This document shows, in pieces, positions 45,637-56,783 of a stretch of DNA of 64,000 nt. The DNA is from Nocardia crassostreae. GTDB lineage: Bacteria > Actinomycetota > Actinomycetes > Mycobacteriales > Mycobacteriaceae. Below the pieces are notes generated by a model, which saw only the letters and a program-made list of their open reading frames with translations, had not been told where the DNA came from and made no database searches. The translations under genes were made by a program, and so were the position numbers. The stretch covers positions 1 through 64,000 of the forward strand of contig NZ_BDCH01000019.1 in assembly GCF_001613405.1 (NCBI RefSeq), in the 5' to 3' direction. The first letter of the stretch is position 1. Each line of letters starts with the position of its first letter.

Positions 45637-47289
45637 ATGGACGCCATCGCGACCACGCCCACCCCGGTCAACGAACCGGTCGGAACCTTCGCCCCCGGCA
45701 GCCCCGAACGGGCCCGGCTGCAGGCGAAGCTGGCCGAACTCGCCGCCACGCCCACCGAGGTGCACAACGTCATCGGCGGCCAGTATCGCCGCACGAACGG
45801 ATCGGTCATCGAGGTCGTCCAGCCGCACCGGCACGCCGCGACCCTGGGCACCGTCACCGCGGCGGGACCGGCCGATGTCCAGGACGCGGTCGAGGCCGCC
45901 GCCGCGGCGGCGCCCGGCTGGCGGGCGCTGTCCTTCGAGGACCGCGCCGCCATCTTCCTGCGCGCCGCGGATCTGCTGGCCGGGCCGTGGCGCGAAACCA
46001 TTGCCGCCGCAACCATGCTCGGGCAGTCCAAGACCGCGTACCAGGCCGAGATCGACGCGCCCTGCGAGCTGGTCGACTTCTGGCGGTTCAATGTGCATTT
46101 CGCGCGGCAGATCCTGGCCGAGCAGCCCATCTCGACGCCGGGCGTGTGGAATCGCCTGGAATACCGGTCGCTCGAGGGGTTCGTCTACGCCGTCACGCCG
46201 TTCAACTTCACCGCCATCGCGGGCAATCTGCCCACCGCGCCCGCGCTCATGGGCAATACGGTGATCTGGAAACCCGCACTGACGCAATCGGTCGCGGCGT
46301 ACTGGACCATGAAACTGCTGGAGGCGGCGGGGCTGCCGCCCGGTGTGATCAACCTGGTCAATGGCGCCGGGCCCAAGGTGTCGGATGTGGTGCTGGCCGA
46401 TCGGCGGCTCGCGGGGGTGCATTTCACCGGTTCCACCAAGACCTTTCAGCACCTGTGGCGGGCGGTGGCGGCCAATCTGGCCGATTACCGGACCTATCCG
46501 CGACTCGTCGGCGAGACCGGCGGCAAGGATTTCGTGCTCGCCCACCCGTCGGCGGATCCGGAGGTGCTGACCACGGCGCTGCTGCGCGGCGCGTTCGACT
46601 ATCAGGGCCAGAAGTGCTCGGCGGCCTCGCGGGCGTTCATCCCGAAGTCGGTGTGGGCGCGCATGGGTGACGATCTGATCGACAAGACCGCGGCGCTGCG
46701 CTACGGCGATGTCAGCGATTTCACGAATTTCGTTGGGGCCGTGATCGATCGGCACGCCTTCGAGCGCAATGCCGAAGCCATCGCACGCGCCAAGGCCACC
46801 CCCGGTCTCACCATCGCCGCGGGCGGCAGCGTCGACGACAGCGTCGGATACTTCGTCGATCCGACCATCCTGCTCGGCGAGGATCCCGCCGACGAGGCGT
46901 TCCGCACCGAGTACTTCGGGCCCATCCTGAGCGTGCACGTCTACGACGACGCGGTGGCCGGATCCTTCGAGACCGCCATGGAATACATCGACGAGGGCTC
47001 GGCCTACGGGCTCACCGGATCGATCATCGCCGACGACCGGACCGCGGTCGCGCGGGCCACCGAGCGGCTCACCTTCGCGGCGGGCAATTTCTACATCAAC
47101 GACAAGCCCACCGGTGCGGTGGTCGGCCAGCAGCCCTTCGGCGGCGGGCGCGCCTCGGGCACCAATGACAAGGCGGGCTCGGCGCAGAACCTGCTGCGGT
47201 GGACCTCCGCTCGCACCATCAAGGAGACCTTCGTGCCGCCGACCGAGCACCTGTACCCGCATCAGGCCACCGATCTGGAGAACCGATGA
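45637..47289 (+). CDS. pruA: L-glutamate gamma-semialdehyde dehydrogenase
   Basis: PruA oxidises glutamate semialdehyde (from P5C) to glutamate with NAD, the second step of proline use. The 550-residue product has the aldehyde dehydrogenase residues: Glu in VGETGGKDF, catalytic Cys in YQGQKCSAASRAF, and the cofactor loop HFTGSTKTF. The ATG follows AAGGAGTCGTC. Its TGA overlaps the ATG of the proline dehydrogenase gene. Confidence 0.96.
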   Translation: MDAIATTPTPVNEPVGTFAPGSPERARLQAKLAELAATPTEVHNVIGGQYRRTNGSVIEVVQPHRHAATLGTVTAAGPADVQDAVEAAAAAAPGWRALSFEDRAAIFLRAADLLAGPWRETIAAATMLGQSKTAYQAEIDAPCELVDFWRFNVHFARQILAEQPISTPGVWNRLEYRSLEGFVYAVTPFNFTAIAGNLPTAPALMGNTVIWKPALTQSVAAYWTMKLLEAAGLPPGVINLVNGAGPKVSDVVLADRRLAGVHFTGSTKTFQHLWRAVAANLADYRTYPRLVGETGGKDFVLAHPSADPEVLTTALLRGAFDYQGQKCSAASRAFIPKSVWARMGDDLIDKTAALRYGDVSDFTNFVGAVIDRHAFERNAEAIARAKATPGLTIAAGGSVDDSVGYFVDPTILLGEDPADEAFRTEYFGPILSVHVYDDAVAGSFETAMEYIDEGSAYGLTGSIIADDRTAVARATERLTFAAGNFYINDKPTGAVVGQQPFGGGRASGTNDKAGSAQNLLRWTSARTIKETFVPPTEHLYPHQATDLENR

Positions 47290-48245
47290 CAACCGCCGGA
47301 CTGCTGCGGCCCGCCATGCTGGCCGCCTCCCGCTCCCCGCGCCTGGAGCGCACCATCAGCCGTATGCTCGCCACAAAGAAGCTGGTGGATCGATTCGTCG
47401 CGGGCACCTCCGAGCTGGACGCCATCACGGCGGCCGAAAACCTGCTCGGCTCCGGTCGATTCATCTCCATCGACTATCTCGGCGAGGACACCACCGAGAT
47501 CGAGCAGGCACGGACCACTGTGGCGCATTATCTGTCCCTGCTGCCCGCGCTGGCGGAGCTGTCCGCCGCCGGAACCGCTCGGCCGCTGGAGGTTTCGCTC
47601 AAGCTGTCGGCGCTGGGCCAATCCCTGCCGCGTGACGGGCATGCCATCGCGCTCGCACACGCCCATGAAATCTGCTCCGCCGCAACGGCCGTGGGCGTGG
47701 CGGTGACCATCGACGCCGAGGATCACACCACCACCGACTCCACCCTGGGCATCGTGCGGGAACTGCGGGCGGAGTTCCCCGACCTGGGCACGGTCTTGCA
47801 GGCGTATCTGCGGCGCACCGCGGATGACTGCCGGGCGCTGGCCGGACCGGGTTCGCGAATCCGGTTGTGCAAGGGCGCCTATCGGGAGCCCGCGAGCGTG
47901 GCCTATCAAAGCAAGACGGATGTGGACCTGTCGTATCTGCGCTGCCTGCGCATCCTCATGGACGGCCAGGGTTATCCGATGGTGGCCACCCACGATCCGG
48001 CCATGATCGCGGCCGCGCAGCGGTACGCCACCGAATGCTACCGCGGCAGCGAGGATTTCGAGTTCCAGATGCTGCACGGCATTCGGGAGCCCGAACAGCT
48101 GCGGCTGGTGGGCGCGGGCCACCGCCTGCGGGTGTATCTGCCCTACGGCGACCAGTGGTACGGCTACTTCATGCGCAGACTCGCCGAACGGCCCGCCAAC
48201 CTGGCATTCTTCCTGCGCTCGCTGACCCCTGGCAATCGGCGCTGA
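47286..48245 (+). CDS. Proline dehydrogenase (monofunctional PutB type)
   Basis: The enzyme oxidises proline to pyrroline-5-carboxylate using FAD. The 319-residue TIM-barrel protein has the family motifs: LEVSLKLSALG, VTIDAEDHTTTD, RIRLCKGAYREP, and the C-terminal RVYLPYGDQWYGYFMRRLAERP. It starts inside the pruA stop codon (ATGA), so the two proteins are made together and may channel P5C. Confidence 0.95.
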   Translation: MTTAGLLRPAMLAASRSPRLERTISRMLATKKLVDRFVAGTSELDAITAAENLLGSGRFISIDYLGEDTTEIEQARTTVAHYLSLLPALAELSAAGTARPLEVSLKLSALGQSLPRDGHAIALAHAHEICSAATAVGVAVTIDAEDHTTTDSTLGIVRELRAEFPDLGTVLQAYLRRTADDCRALAGPGSRIRLCKGAYREPASVAYQSKTDVDLSYLRCLRILMDGQGYPMVATHDPAMIAAAQRYATECYRGSEDFEFQMLHGIREPEQLRLVGAGHRLRVYLPYGDQWYGYFMRRLAERPANLAFFLRSLTPGNRR

Positions 48246-48313
48246 CTCCAGCACATAGTGTGACCTGCGTTATGCACCATCGGGCATCGCAGTAGAGAAA
48301 GGAACATCCGCAT

Positions 48314-49750
48314 ATGGCCCTCGCGGAATTGCGCACTCAGATGTTGCGCCGCAAACCCCTCCGGGAAGTCGAGGAGGACACGCCCGCCGATGAGCGGCTG
48401 GCCCGGCACCTCGGGCTCTGGCAGCTCACGGCGATCGGCGTCGGCGGCATTATCGGCGCGGGCATCTTCACCCTCGCCGGATCGGTCGCGCATTCCGTCA
48501 CCGGGCCCTCGGTGCTGATCTCCTTCCTCATCGCCGGTGTCGCCAGCGCCGCGGCCGCGCTGTGTTATGCCGAATTCGCGGGCATGGTCCCGAAAGCGGG
48601 TTCGGCATACACCTACGGCTATGTCTCCCTCGGTGAGCTGGCGGGGTGGTTTATCGGCTGGGATCTGCTGCTGGAATACATCGCGGTCGCGGCGGTGGTC
48701 GCCATCGGCGTCTCGGGCTACTTCCGATTCCTGTTGGAGCAGGTGAACATCGACCTGCCCAATTGGATGATGGGCGCCTCCGGCACCGGTGACGGTCACG
48801 TCGTGGACGTGTTCGCCATACTGTTCTGCCTCGGCACCGCCTTCGTGCTCTCCCGCGGCATTCGCAGCGTCGGCCGCTTCGAGACGGTCACGGTGGCCAT
48901 CAAGGTCGCCCTGGTGGTCCTGATCATCGTCCTCGGCGTCTTCCACATCGACAGCTCCAACTACACCCCGTACTTCCCGTTCGGCGCGGGCGCGGTGTGG
49001 ACCGGCGCGGCCACGGTCTTCTTCGCGGTCTTCGGCTACGACGCCATGAGCACCGCCGCCGAGGAATCCGTCGACGGCAAGAAGCACCTACCCAAGGCGA
49101 TCCTGTACTCCCTCGCCATCGCCATGGTGCTGTACGTGCTGGCCACCCTGGTCCTGACCGGTATGCAGAAATACACCGAGATCAGCCCCACCAGCGGCTT
49201 CTCCACCGCCTTCGAATCCGTCGGCATGCCCGGCATCGCGAACATCATCGCGGTCGGAGCGATCGTCGGCATCGTCACCGTGGTGCTGACCTTCATGCTC
49301 GGCGTCACCCGCGTCTGGTTCGCCATGAGCCGCGACGGCCTGCTGCCGGAATGGTTCGCCAAAACCCATCCCACCCGCAAGGTTCCGACCCGCGTCACCT
49401 GGATCGTCGGCATCGGCTCGGCGGCCATGGCGGGCCTGCTCGATATCAGCGTGGTCGCCGAACTCACCAATATCGGCATCCTGATGGCCTTCATCGTCGT
49501 CTCGGTCGCGGTCATCGTCCTGCGCCGCACCCGCCCCGACGAACCGCGCGAATTCAAACTCCCCTTCATGCCGGTCATTCCGCTCATCGGCATCGGCTTC
49601 TCGATCTACCTGATCTGGTCGCTGCCCTGGGAGACCTGGGTCCGCTTCGCCGCCTGGCTGGTCGCGGGTCTGATCGTGTACTTCCTGTACTCCCGCACCC
49701 ACTCCAAGCTGGAAAGCCCTACCGCCGCAGGGCTTTCCAAGTCCTCCTAG
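48314..49750 (+). CDS. APC-family amino-acid permease
   Basis: The 478-residue protein has about 12 membrane helices and the cationic amino-acid transporter pattern: LTAIGVGGIIGAGIFTLAGS at helix 1, GMVPKAGSAYTYGYVSLGELAGWF at helix 3, and the conserved VFFAVFGYDAMSTAAEES. It lies 68 bp downstream of the proline genes on the same strand and may be read with them, so proline or a related amino acid is a reasonable but unproven substrate. A terminator hairpin is built into its last codons. Confidence 0.9.
   Translation: MALAELRTQMLRRKPLREVEEDTPADERLARHLGLWQLTAIGVGGIIGAGIFTLAGSVAHSVTGPSVLISFLIAGVASAAAALCYAEFAGMVPKAGSAYTYGYVSLGELAGWFIGWDLLLEYIAVAAVVAIGVSGYFRFLLEQVNIDLPNWMMGASGTGDGHVVDVFAILFCLGTAFVLSRGIRSVGRFETVTVAIKVALVVLIIVLGVFHIDSSNYTPYFPFGAGAVWTGAATVFFAVFGYDAMSTAAEESVDGKKHLPKAILYSLAIAMVLYVLATLVLTGMQKYTEISPTSGFSTAFESVGMPGIANIIAVGAIVGIVTVVLTFMLGVTRVWFAMSRDGLLPEWFAKTHPTRKVPTRVTWIVGIGSAAMAGLLDISVVAELTNIGILMAFIVVSVAVIVLRRTRPDEPREFKLPFMPVIPLIGIGFSIYLIWSLPWETWVRFAAWLVAGLIVYFLYSRTHSKLESPTAAGLSKSS
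49710..49739 (+). terminator. Terminator hairpin inside the permease 3 prime end
   Basis: TGGAAAGCCCT (49710-49720) pairs with AGGGCTTTCCA (49729-49739) around an eight-base loop. The hairpin covers the last coding part of the permease, ending nine bases before its stop codon, and is followed by AGTCCTCCT. It lies between convergent genes, so it may end the proline operon. Confidence 0.65.
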
Positions 49751-49765
49751 GTCCGCACGCCCCCG

Positions 49766-52700
49766 TCAGAGCCGCGGCCGGATGGCCGCGGCGATGCGGG
49801 GGCGGAGGTCGGTGGCGGGGATGACGGCATCGACCGAGCCCACTGCCACGGCGCGCTGGATGCTGTGGATGGTGTCGAATTCGGTGGCCAGGGCCGAGAG
49901 GTGCTCGGCGCGGACCTGGGTGCGCAAGTCGGCCAGTTCGGTGGCGAGTTCGGCACGCTTTTCTGGGGTGTCGGTGACGGCGATGCGGTCCTCGAGGGTG
50001 CGGATGCGGGAGTCGGCGGCGGTACGGGAGCCGACCGTGCGGGCGAAGACCACCGCGGCAGCGGGGGCGCCGCCGATCACGGAGGCATAGGAACCCTCGA
50101 CGGCCAGGACGGTCATGGCCGGGTTGAGCGCCTTGGAGAAGACGACGAAGGCGCCGCCGTGGTAGCGGGAGATGACGGTGAAGACGATGGGGCCGTCGAA
50201 ATTTACTATGGCCCGGCCTATCTCGGCGCCGTATTCGAGTTGGATGCGGCGCATGGACTCGGGGGAACCGTCGAAGCCGGAGAGGTTGGCCAGGACCACC
50301 AGGGGGCGGTTACCGCTGGCGGCATTGATGGCGCGGGCGACCTTTTTCGAGGAGAGCGGGAAAAGGTTTCCGCCGGTGAAGGATTCGGGGCCGTCGGCAG
50401 GCGGGAAGCCGTGGCGGGGCACGGGGCGGGATTCGATGCCGACGAGGCAGACGGGGTGGCCGTCTATGCGGGCGTCGGCGACCACGGCGGTTTCGGCTTC
50501 GGCCATATCGGCCCAGCGTTCCAGGAGCGGGTGGTCCTGGTCGGAGACGGCGCGCAGGACGGCGCGGATCGCGAAGGGCTTCTTGCAATCCGGGTTCTCG
50601 ACCGGGGAGAAGATGGCGCCGACGGTGGTGAACTCGCTGTCGGGGTGGGCGTGCGGGTAGACGGTGACGTCGCGGTCGATCGGGTCGGCGGTGGGGGCGC
50701 GGCGCGGCCCGGATTCCCCGGCGGCTACGTAGGTGTGAGCGTAGTGCTCCATCAGGATGTCCTGGGCGGCAGCCAGATTCGGCGCGAAGTACTGGGCCTG
50801 GCCATTGGGTCCCATGACGCGGGCGTAGCCGCCGATGCCGAAGTTGTCCTCGGCGGAGACGCCGCCGGAGAAATCGAGGGACTGCTTGCCGGTGAGCACC
50901 ATGGCCGAGGCGGGTGTCATGACCAGAATGCCCTTGGTGTGCATGAGCATGGTGGCCTCGGCGTTCCAATACGGTTGCGCGCCCACATTGATGCCCGCCA
51001 CCACGATATTGATCTCGCCGCCGTCCTGGGTGAAGCGCACGATGCGCCGCAGCGCCCGCGCGACCCAGTCCATGTTCTCGGTCCCGGAGTCCATGGCAAT
51101 GCGCGCGCCCGCCGAGAGGGCGAACCATTCGACCGGAATCCCTTGCTGTTCAGCGAGATCCAGTGCGGCCACGATGCGGGCGCATTCGGGTTCGGACACC
51201 GCGCCGAGCGCGGCGAGCGGGTCGCCGAGCAGCACGATCCGCCGGATGCCCGCCGGATGCAGCGCGGTGGGCGTGCACACCGCGCCGACCACGATCCCGG
51301 CCCGATTGAGCCCGCGCGGCCGATCCACCTCGCGCAGTTCGCCCTCGTGCAGATCGAGCTCGGTGAACGCGCCGTCGGGCCCGGTCAGCAGGTCGATCAG
51401 CTCATAGGGGTACACCGCGCCGCGACGACGGGTGCGCAGGACCTTGCGGTGGTAGTCGTCCAGCGGCGGCAGCGGCTGTTCCGGCGGCGCGCCGACGGTC
51501 ACCTCGGTGCCGCCGTCGCGGGCATGGCGCAGCCGCGCCATACGCAGTTCGCTGGAACCGTCGGCGCGGCGCACGTGGCCGTGCACCACGATCTCACCGA
51601 TGCCCGCGCGCACGATATGCGGTGCGGCCGTGCGCAACCACTGCGCCAGCGAGTCGGCATCGGCCTCGACGACGGGGCGCACATCGAGCCAGATCGAATT
51701 GGGTTCCAGCCCGATCCCCGCCGGGTCCAGTTCGCGGCGCGCCCGCGCGATCATCTCGGCGCAGCGTTCCAGCATGGTCTCCGCGGCGGGCACCGCGACG
51801 ATCGCCCCGGTCTCGTCGCGCACCGGCTCGAAGCGCCGCACCTGCGCCAGCGCGACCAGGCGCTGATCGGACGCGTTCTGCTTGGCCTCGACGCGATACA
51901 GCATGGCGTCGGCGGGCGCGGGCAGCCGGTGCAGGTGGAATTCCCGCAACCGCCACAGGTGCAGCCGCCGCGCGATGAGCGGGTGCACGCCGCGAATCAC
52001 GCTGTCCTCCAACAGCTCTCCGGAGCGGCGGCGGAAGGTGTAGTGCTCCACCGGCCCGTCCTCGGCCGGGGGCACCGCCACGGTGATGCGCCGCGCCTGC
52101 TGCGCGATCGCGGTGTGCCGCAGGGCCGTCAGCAGCTCCTCGGCCCGCTCCGGCACCGAGGCGGGACCGTCGGGCCAGGCCAGCAGCAGATCGACCACCG
52201 GCACATGATCGGCCGGGGACGCGGCCAGAATGGCGTTCACCCCGGCCACCAGTGAGCTGTCCTCGCCCTGGCGCAGATCGTCCACCCGCCCGATACCGGC
52301 GACGCACACGGTCGGCACCGTGTGGTGCGGCCGCAGTTCGAGCTGATAGTCGCAGGTCGCGAAGACCCGCCCGCCAACCGCCAGGGTGCGCACCGAACCG
52401 AGCTGCTGCTCGCCGTAGCGGCGGCGGCACAGCACCTCCAGCAGCGGCTGATCGGGCACGAAACCCTGCTGCCGCAAACGCGCCAGCACGATCCCGTCGA
52501 GGGTTTCCGGCACCTCGGCCAGTGCGGCCAGCCGGTCCGCGCGCTCCCGGGAAGCGGGCAGGCCGCCCAGCGCCCGCAATTCGTCGGCGGCCGCCGCCAG
52601 CAGGGCGGTGCGCGCGGCCTCGGCCTCCGGGTGCAGGTACCAGCGGGAGACGACGCTGCGCGCCAGATCCGCGCCAAGCGGCGCCCGCCCGCCCAGCACG

Positions 52701-55240
52701 GTGATCAGCCGTTCGAGGGTGGCGCGTACGCCGTCGCCCGCCGGGAGGGGATCACCGAGCCACACCTTCAGCAGTTCCTGCACGGTGTGCAGATGGGTGT
52801 CGAAGTGCTTGGTGGCCAGCACGATCCGGTAGACGGCCTGCTCGAGTTCGGGCGTGCGGGTGAATCCGTCGACGCTGTAGCGGTGCAGCGCGCCGGTCAG
52901 CGCCTGCCGGAAACCGGCCGACAGCGCGCCGCGGTTCAGATCCAGGCTCTGCAGGTAGATGTGCAGCTGTTCGCGCCGACTGCGGTGCGACCCGCCCTCG
53001 GGCCGGATATCGCACAGTTCGGCGATATCGCAGAAGGCTTCGAGGATCTCCGCCTCGGCGGCGTGCCGGTCACCGAGCTCGGCGACCGACCCGGCGCGAT
53101 CCCGCAGGTACTGCGTCAATGCCGCGGCCGGAACCGTCGAGCGATCGAAACCCAGTACGGTCCAGGTGATCTCGTTCAATGCCGCCCCCTCGCGGCCGGT
53201 CACCGCCGGTTCGCCGAGTTCCGGCAGCAACAGATCGACGGGCTCGGCCGATACGGTCTCCCCCGCCTCACCCAGCGGTTCCAGCTGGGCCAGCAGGGTT
53301 CCGGTGGCGACCTGACTGCCCACCGAGACCAGCAGCGACCGCACGCGGGCGTCGAAGGGCGCGGGGACGACGGTCTCCATCTTCATGCTCTCCAGCACCA
53401 ATACCGGTGCGCCCGCCGCGATTTCGGATCCCGCCGCGACGGGCGTAGCCACCACCAGCGCCGGGGCCGGTGCGCGCACCGCGCCGCCCTCGTCGCGGCT
53501 GACCCGGTGCGTGACGCCGTCCACCTCCACCACCTGCACGATGCCGTGCGTGGCGGTGACGATCCGATAGGTGTGCTCCCCCACCGCCAACCGGCTCGAA
53601 TACCGGTCGCGGCGCAGGAAATCCGCCTCGAAGCGCGCATCCCCGTCGATGCCGATGCGGAACCGGGTGGGCCCGACCCGCTCCGCGGTCACGCGATGAC
53701 CGCGCCCGGCCAGCTTCACCTCGACCGCGCGCACCGGCTCGTCCAGCAGTTGCGGCCGCCCGCCGCGTCCGTTCTCCCACAATCGGATTCGGCGCGCGGC
53801 CTCGTCGTCCTCGTAACTGGCGATGGCGGCCGCGGCCAGCGCGATCCCGGTGTGGTGCGGCGCCATGAGCTCGCCCGCCGCCCGCGCCCGGTCGACCCAG
53901 GCGGTATCCGCGGTCGCGTCCACCACCTCGGGTGCGTCCAGCAGCGACATGAACAGGCTCTTATTGGTCGCGCCGCCCTCGATGACGACGGTGGTCTCGG
54001 CCACCGCGCGCCGCAGCCGCGCCAGCGCCTCGCTGCGATCCCGGCCGTAGGCAATGATCTTCGCGATCATGGAGTCGAAATCCGGTGGGATCTCATCGCC
54101 CTCGACGATCCCGGTATCGATGCGAATGCCAGGTCCGGCGGGCCAGCGCAGCAATTCGATCCGCCCCGGCGCGGGCGCGAAGTCGCGGTCGGGATCCTCG
54201 GCATTGAGCCGCGCCTCCACCGCGTGCCCGCGCTCGATCGGCCGCTCGCCGGTCAGCGCCAGCCCCGCCGCCACCTCCAATTGCGCCTTGACCAGGTCGA
54301 TTCCTCAGGTCACCTCGGTGACGGGATGTTCGACCTGCAAGCGGGTGTTGACCTCGAGGAAGGCGAACAGCCGCTCCTGCGGCTGGTACAGGAACTCCAC
54401 GGTCGCCGCCCCGCAGTAGCCGACCTTGGCGACGAGGCGTTCGGCCGATTCCTTCAACTGCGCGATCTGATCACTGTCCAGCAGCGGCGACGCCGATTCC
54501 TCGATGATCTTCTGATTGCGCCGCTGCACGGTGCAGTCGCGCACGCCCAGCGCCCAGGCCCCGCCGTGCGCGTCCGCGATCACCTGCACCTCGATATGGC
54601 GGGCCCCGGTGACCAGGCGCTCCAGGAATACCGTCGGATTGCCGAATGCCCGCGCCGCCTCCTCCCCGGTGCGCGCGTAGGCCTCGCGCAACTCCTCGGG
54701 CGTGGTCACGATGCGAATGCCGCGCCCGCCGCCACCCGCGGTCGCCTTGAGCATGAGCGGATAACCCACCTGCGCGGCCACGTCCAAGGCCCGCTCCAGG
54801 GTTTCCACCGGTCCGCGACTCCACGCCGCCACCGGCACCTGCGCCGCCTCGGCCAGCAGTTTCGCGCCGATCTTGTCGCCGAGCGCCCGCATGGCCGTGG
54901 CGCTCGGCCCGATGAAGGTCACCCCGAGGCGTTCGCACAGTTCCGCGAACGCGGGCTCCTCGGCCACGAATCCCCAACCGGGCCAGGCGGCTTCGGCCGC
55001 GGTCGCCGTCAGCGCGCCTTCCAGCACCGCCAGATCGAGATACGGCCGTGCGGAAGCCGTTCCGAGGCAATAACTCTCGTCGGCCTCCCGCACGAATCCG
55101 GCGTGCCGCTCCCCCTCGGTGTAAAAGGCAATGGTCCGCAACGGTTCCCGATCCCGATGCTCGGCATTGAACTCGCGTACCGCATGAATCAGCCGTCGCG
55201 CGGCTTCACCGCGATTGACAATAGCGATACGCGTGAACAT
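49766..55240 (-). pseudogene. Giant fused biotin-dependent acyl-CoA carboxylase with one in-frame TGA
   Basis: Reading through one stop gives about 1824 residues. The biotin carboxylase domain starts MFTRIAIVNRGEAARRLI and has ATP-grasp features (KATAGGGGRGIRI). At residue about 312 the frame reads EVNTRLQVEHPVTEVT, then TGA (54305-54307), then GIDLVKAQLEVAAGLAL, where family members have a coding residue. The biotinyl domain follows with ESMKMETVV, then a long middle region, then the carboxyltransferase beta and alpha parts (INIVVAGINVGAQPYW, SASVIGGAPAAAVVF). CGA to TGA by one transition fits. Without readthrough the biotin carboxylase is cut in its C-terminal lobe. Its acyl-CoA substrate is unknown. 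Confidence 0.88.
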
Positions 55241-55466
55241 GGAGACTCCTCCAAAGAGCGGGATTTCGTCGAGTTCGACAGAAAGAGATCCGACCGGCGA
55301 CGCCGCCGCGGCAACCGAGAAATATCATTCCCGCGATCAGCCCGCCAACCCCTACCCGCTCGGTAAACCCCTAGCCGGACCCTGTTGCGCCCCGATATCC
55401 AAGCGTGACCAGCAACGAGAGGAAATCCCGAAGCCGTTGTGAGAATTTTCAATTCACCGCGGATCG

Positions 55467-56783
55467 TCACTCCCGTGCCGAGAACTCCCGCGCCGCGATG
55501 TCCAGGGTGAGATTGCGCGGTTTGAGGGTCGGGAACTCCTCGATATCGAGTGGTGCGACGGGTGCGCCGAGTTCGTAGCCGTGCACGAGATGCGCGACGG
55601 TGAGGACGGCCTCGTGCAGGGCCAGGGCGCGGCCGATACAGGCCCGCGCGCCGGTGCCGAAGGGCTTGTAGGTGATCGGGGCCGGGCCGCCCGCGAACCG
55701 ATCCGGATCGAAGGCGCCGGGCCGCTCCCACACGGCCGGATCACGATGGATGGCGAGCAGATTCAGATACACCCAGCCGTCCGGTGTCACGCGATGCGCG
55801 CCGATACGCGTCACGCCGCGGGGGCTGCGGATGAAGGCCGGGGCCACCGGATGCAGGCGCAGGGTTTCGTCGATGACGGCACGCAGATAGCGCAACTGCA
55901 CGACATCCTCGTAGTCGAGCCGCGCCGGTTCCTTCCCCAGGGCCGCGATCTCGGCCCGCGCCCGCTCCGCGACCTCCGGATGGCGCGCGAGTTCGTAGAG
56001 CGCGAATGCCACCGTCCCGGCGGTCGTCTCGTGCCCCGCGATGAGCAGCACCAGCGCCTGATCGACGATCTGCCTCCGGGTGAGCCCGGCATCGGAGGCG
56101 GTGAGCGCCCGCAGAATCGGGCCCGGCGCGCCCGTGGCGTCGGCAATGCGCTCGACATGCGCGCGCAGCGCACCCGCTTGCGGCGGAACCGGATTGATCC
56201 CGAGCATGGCGTCCAGGAACGGAATGACCTTGCCCCGGTTGGTGGCTCGAATGAGCGCGAACATCCCGTCGATGAACTCCCGGCGCTGCGCGCGGGTCAG
56301 CTCGGCCCCGAATCCCGCCCGGGTAATGATGTCGTAGGCCAGATCCTGGGTGCGGTCGGTGACATTCACCGGTTGCCCCGCCCCCGCCCATCGCCGCAGG
56401 TGCGCGGGGATGACGGGATTCATGGCCGCGTGATACTCGCGCATGGCGGCGCGGCCGAAGGCCGGTTGCAGCACGCCGTGCGCGAGCTGCCACTGCGGAT
56501 CCTCGGTGGCCGTGAACAACAGGCCCGTGGGGGCCAGCGGCGCCAGGCGCCGGAAGGCCGGGCCATTGACCTTGGTGTAGGCGGCATCGTCGAGAATCGG
56601 CTCGGCCAGCGCGGCCGAATTCACCACCAGCATGCGGGGATAGCGCAGCACCCGCACCTCGAACACCTCCCCCAGGCCCGCGGCGGCATGTTCGGCAATG
56701 CTCTGCGCGGGCGTAGTGGCGGAGAGGGAGAGCGCGTCGCCTACGAGCGGGACGCGCCAGGGTGGATGAGGGACGGTCGGCAT
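55467..56783 (-). CDS. Cytochrome P450
   Basis: The 438-residue P450 is complete: I-helix ALVLLIAGHETTAGTVAF, K-helix ExxR in DETLRLHPVAP, and the haem loop YKPFGTGARACIGRALALHE with the cysteine ligand. It resembles the CYP102/fatty-acid-hydroxylase side of the family, without a fused reductase. The ATG at 56781-56783 has AAGGAG eight bases upstream, so I prefer it to the GTG three codons earlier. It overlaps the end of the seven-helix protein gene, so it is the last gene of the HTH-peptidase-7TM operon. Confidence 0.92.
   Translation of the reverse strand: MPTVPHPPWRVPLVGDALSLSATTPAQSIAEHAAAGLGEVFEVRVLRYPRMLVVNSAALAEPILDDAAYTKVNGPAFRRLAPLAPTGLLFTATEDPQWQLAHGVLQPAFGRAAMREYHAAMNPVIPAHLRRWAGAGQPVNVTDRTQDLAYDIITRAGFGAELTRAQRREFIDGMFALIRATNRGKVIPFLDAMLGINPVPPQAGALRAHVERIADATGAPGPILRALTASDAGLTRRQIVDQALVLLIAGHETTAGTVAFALYELARHPEVAERARAEIAALGKEPARLDYEDVVQLRYLRAVIDETLRLHPVAPAFIRSPRGVTRIGAHRVTPDGWVYLNLLAIHRDPAVWERPGAFDPDRFAGGPAPITYKPFGTGARACIGRALALHEAVLTVAHLVHGYELGAPVAPLDIEEFPTLKPRNLTLDIAAREFSARE

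Noticed and set aside
52322..55366. A 1014-codon plus-strand open frame
   Set aside because: It lies opposite the carboxylase gene, whose domains are clear. The plus-strand product has no recognisable motif.
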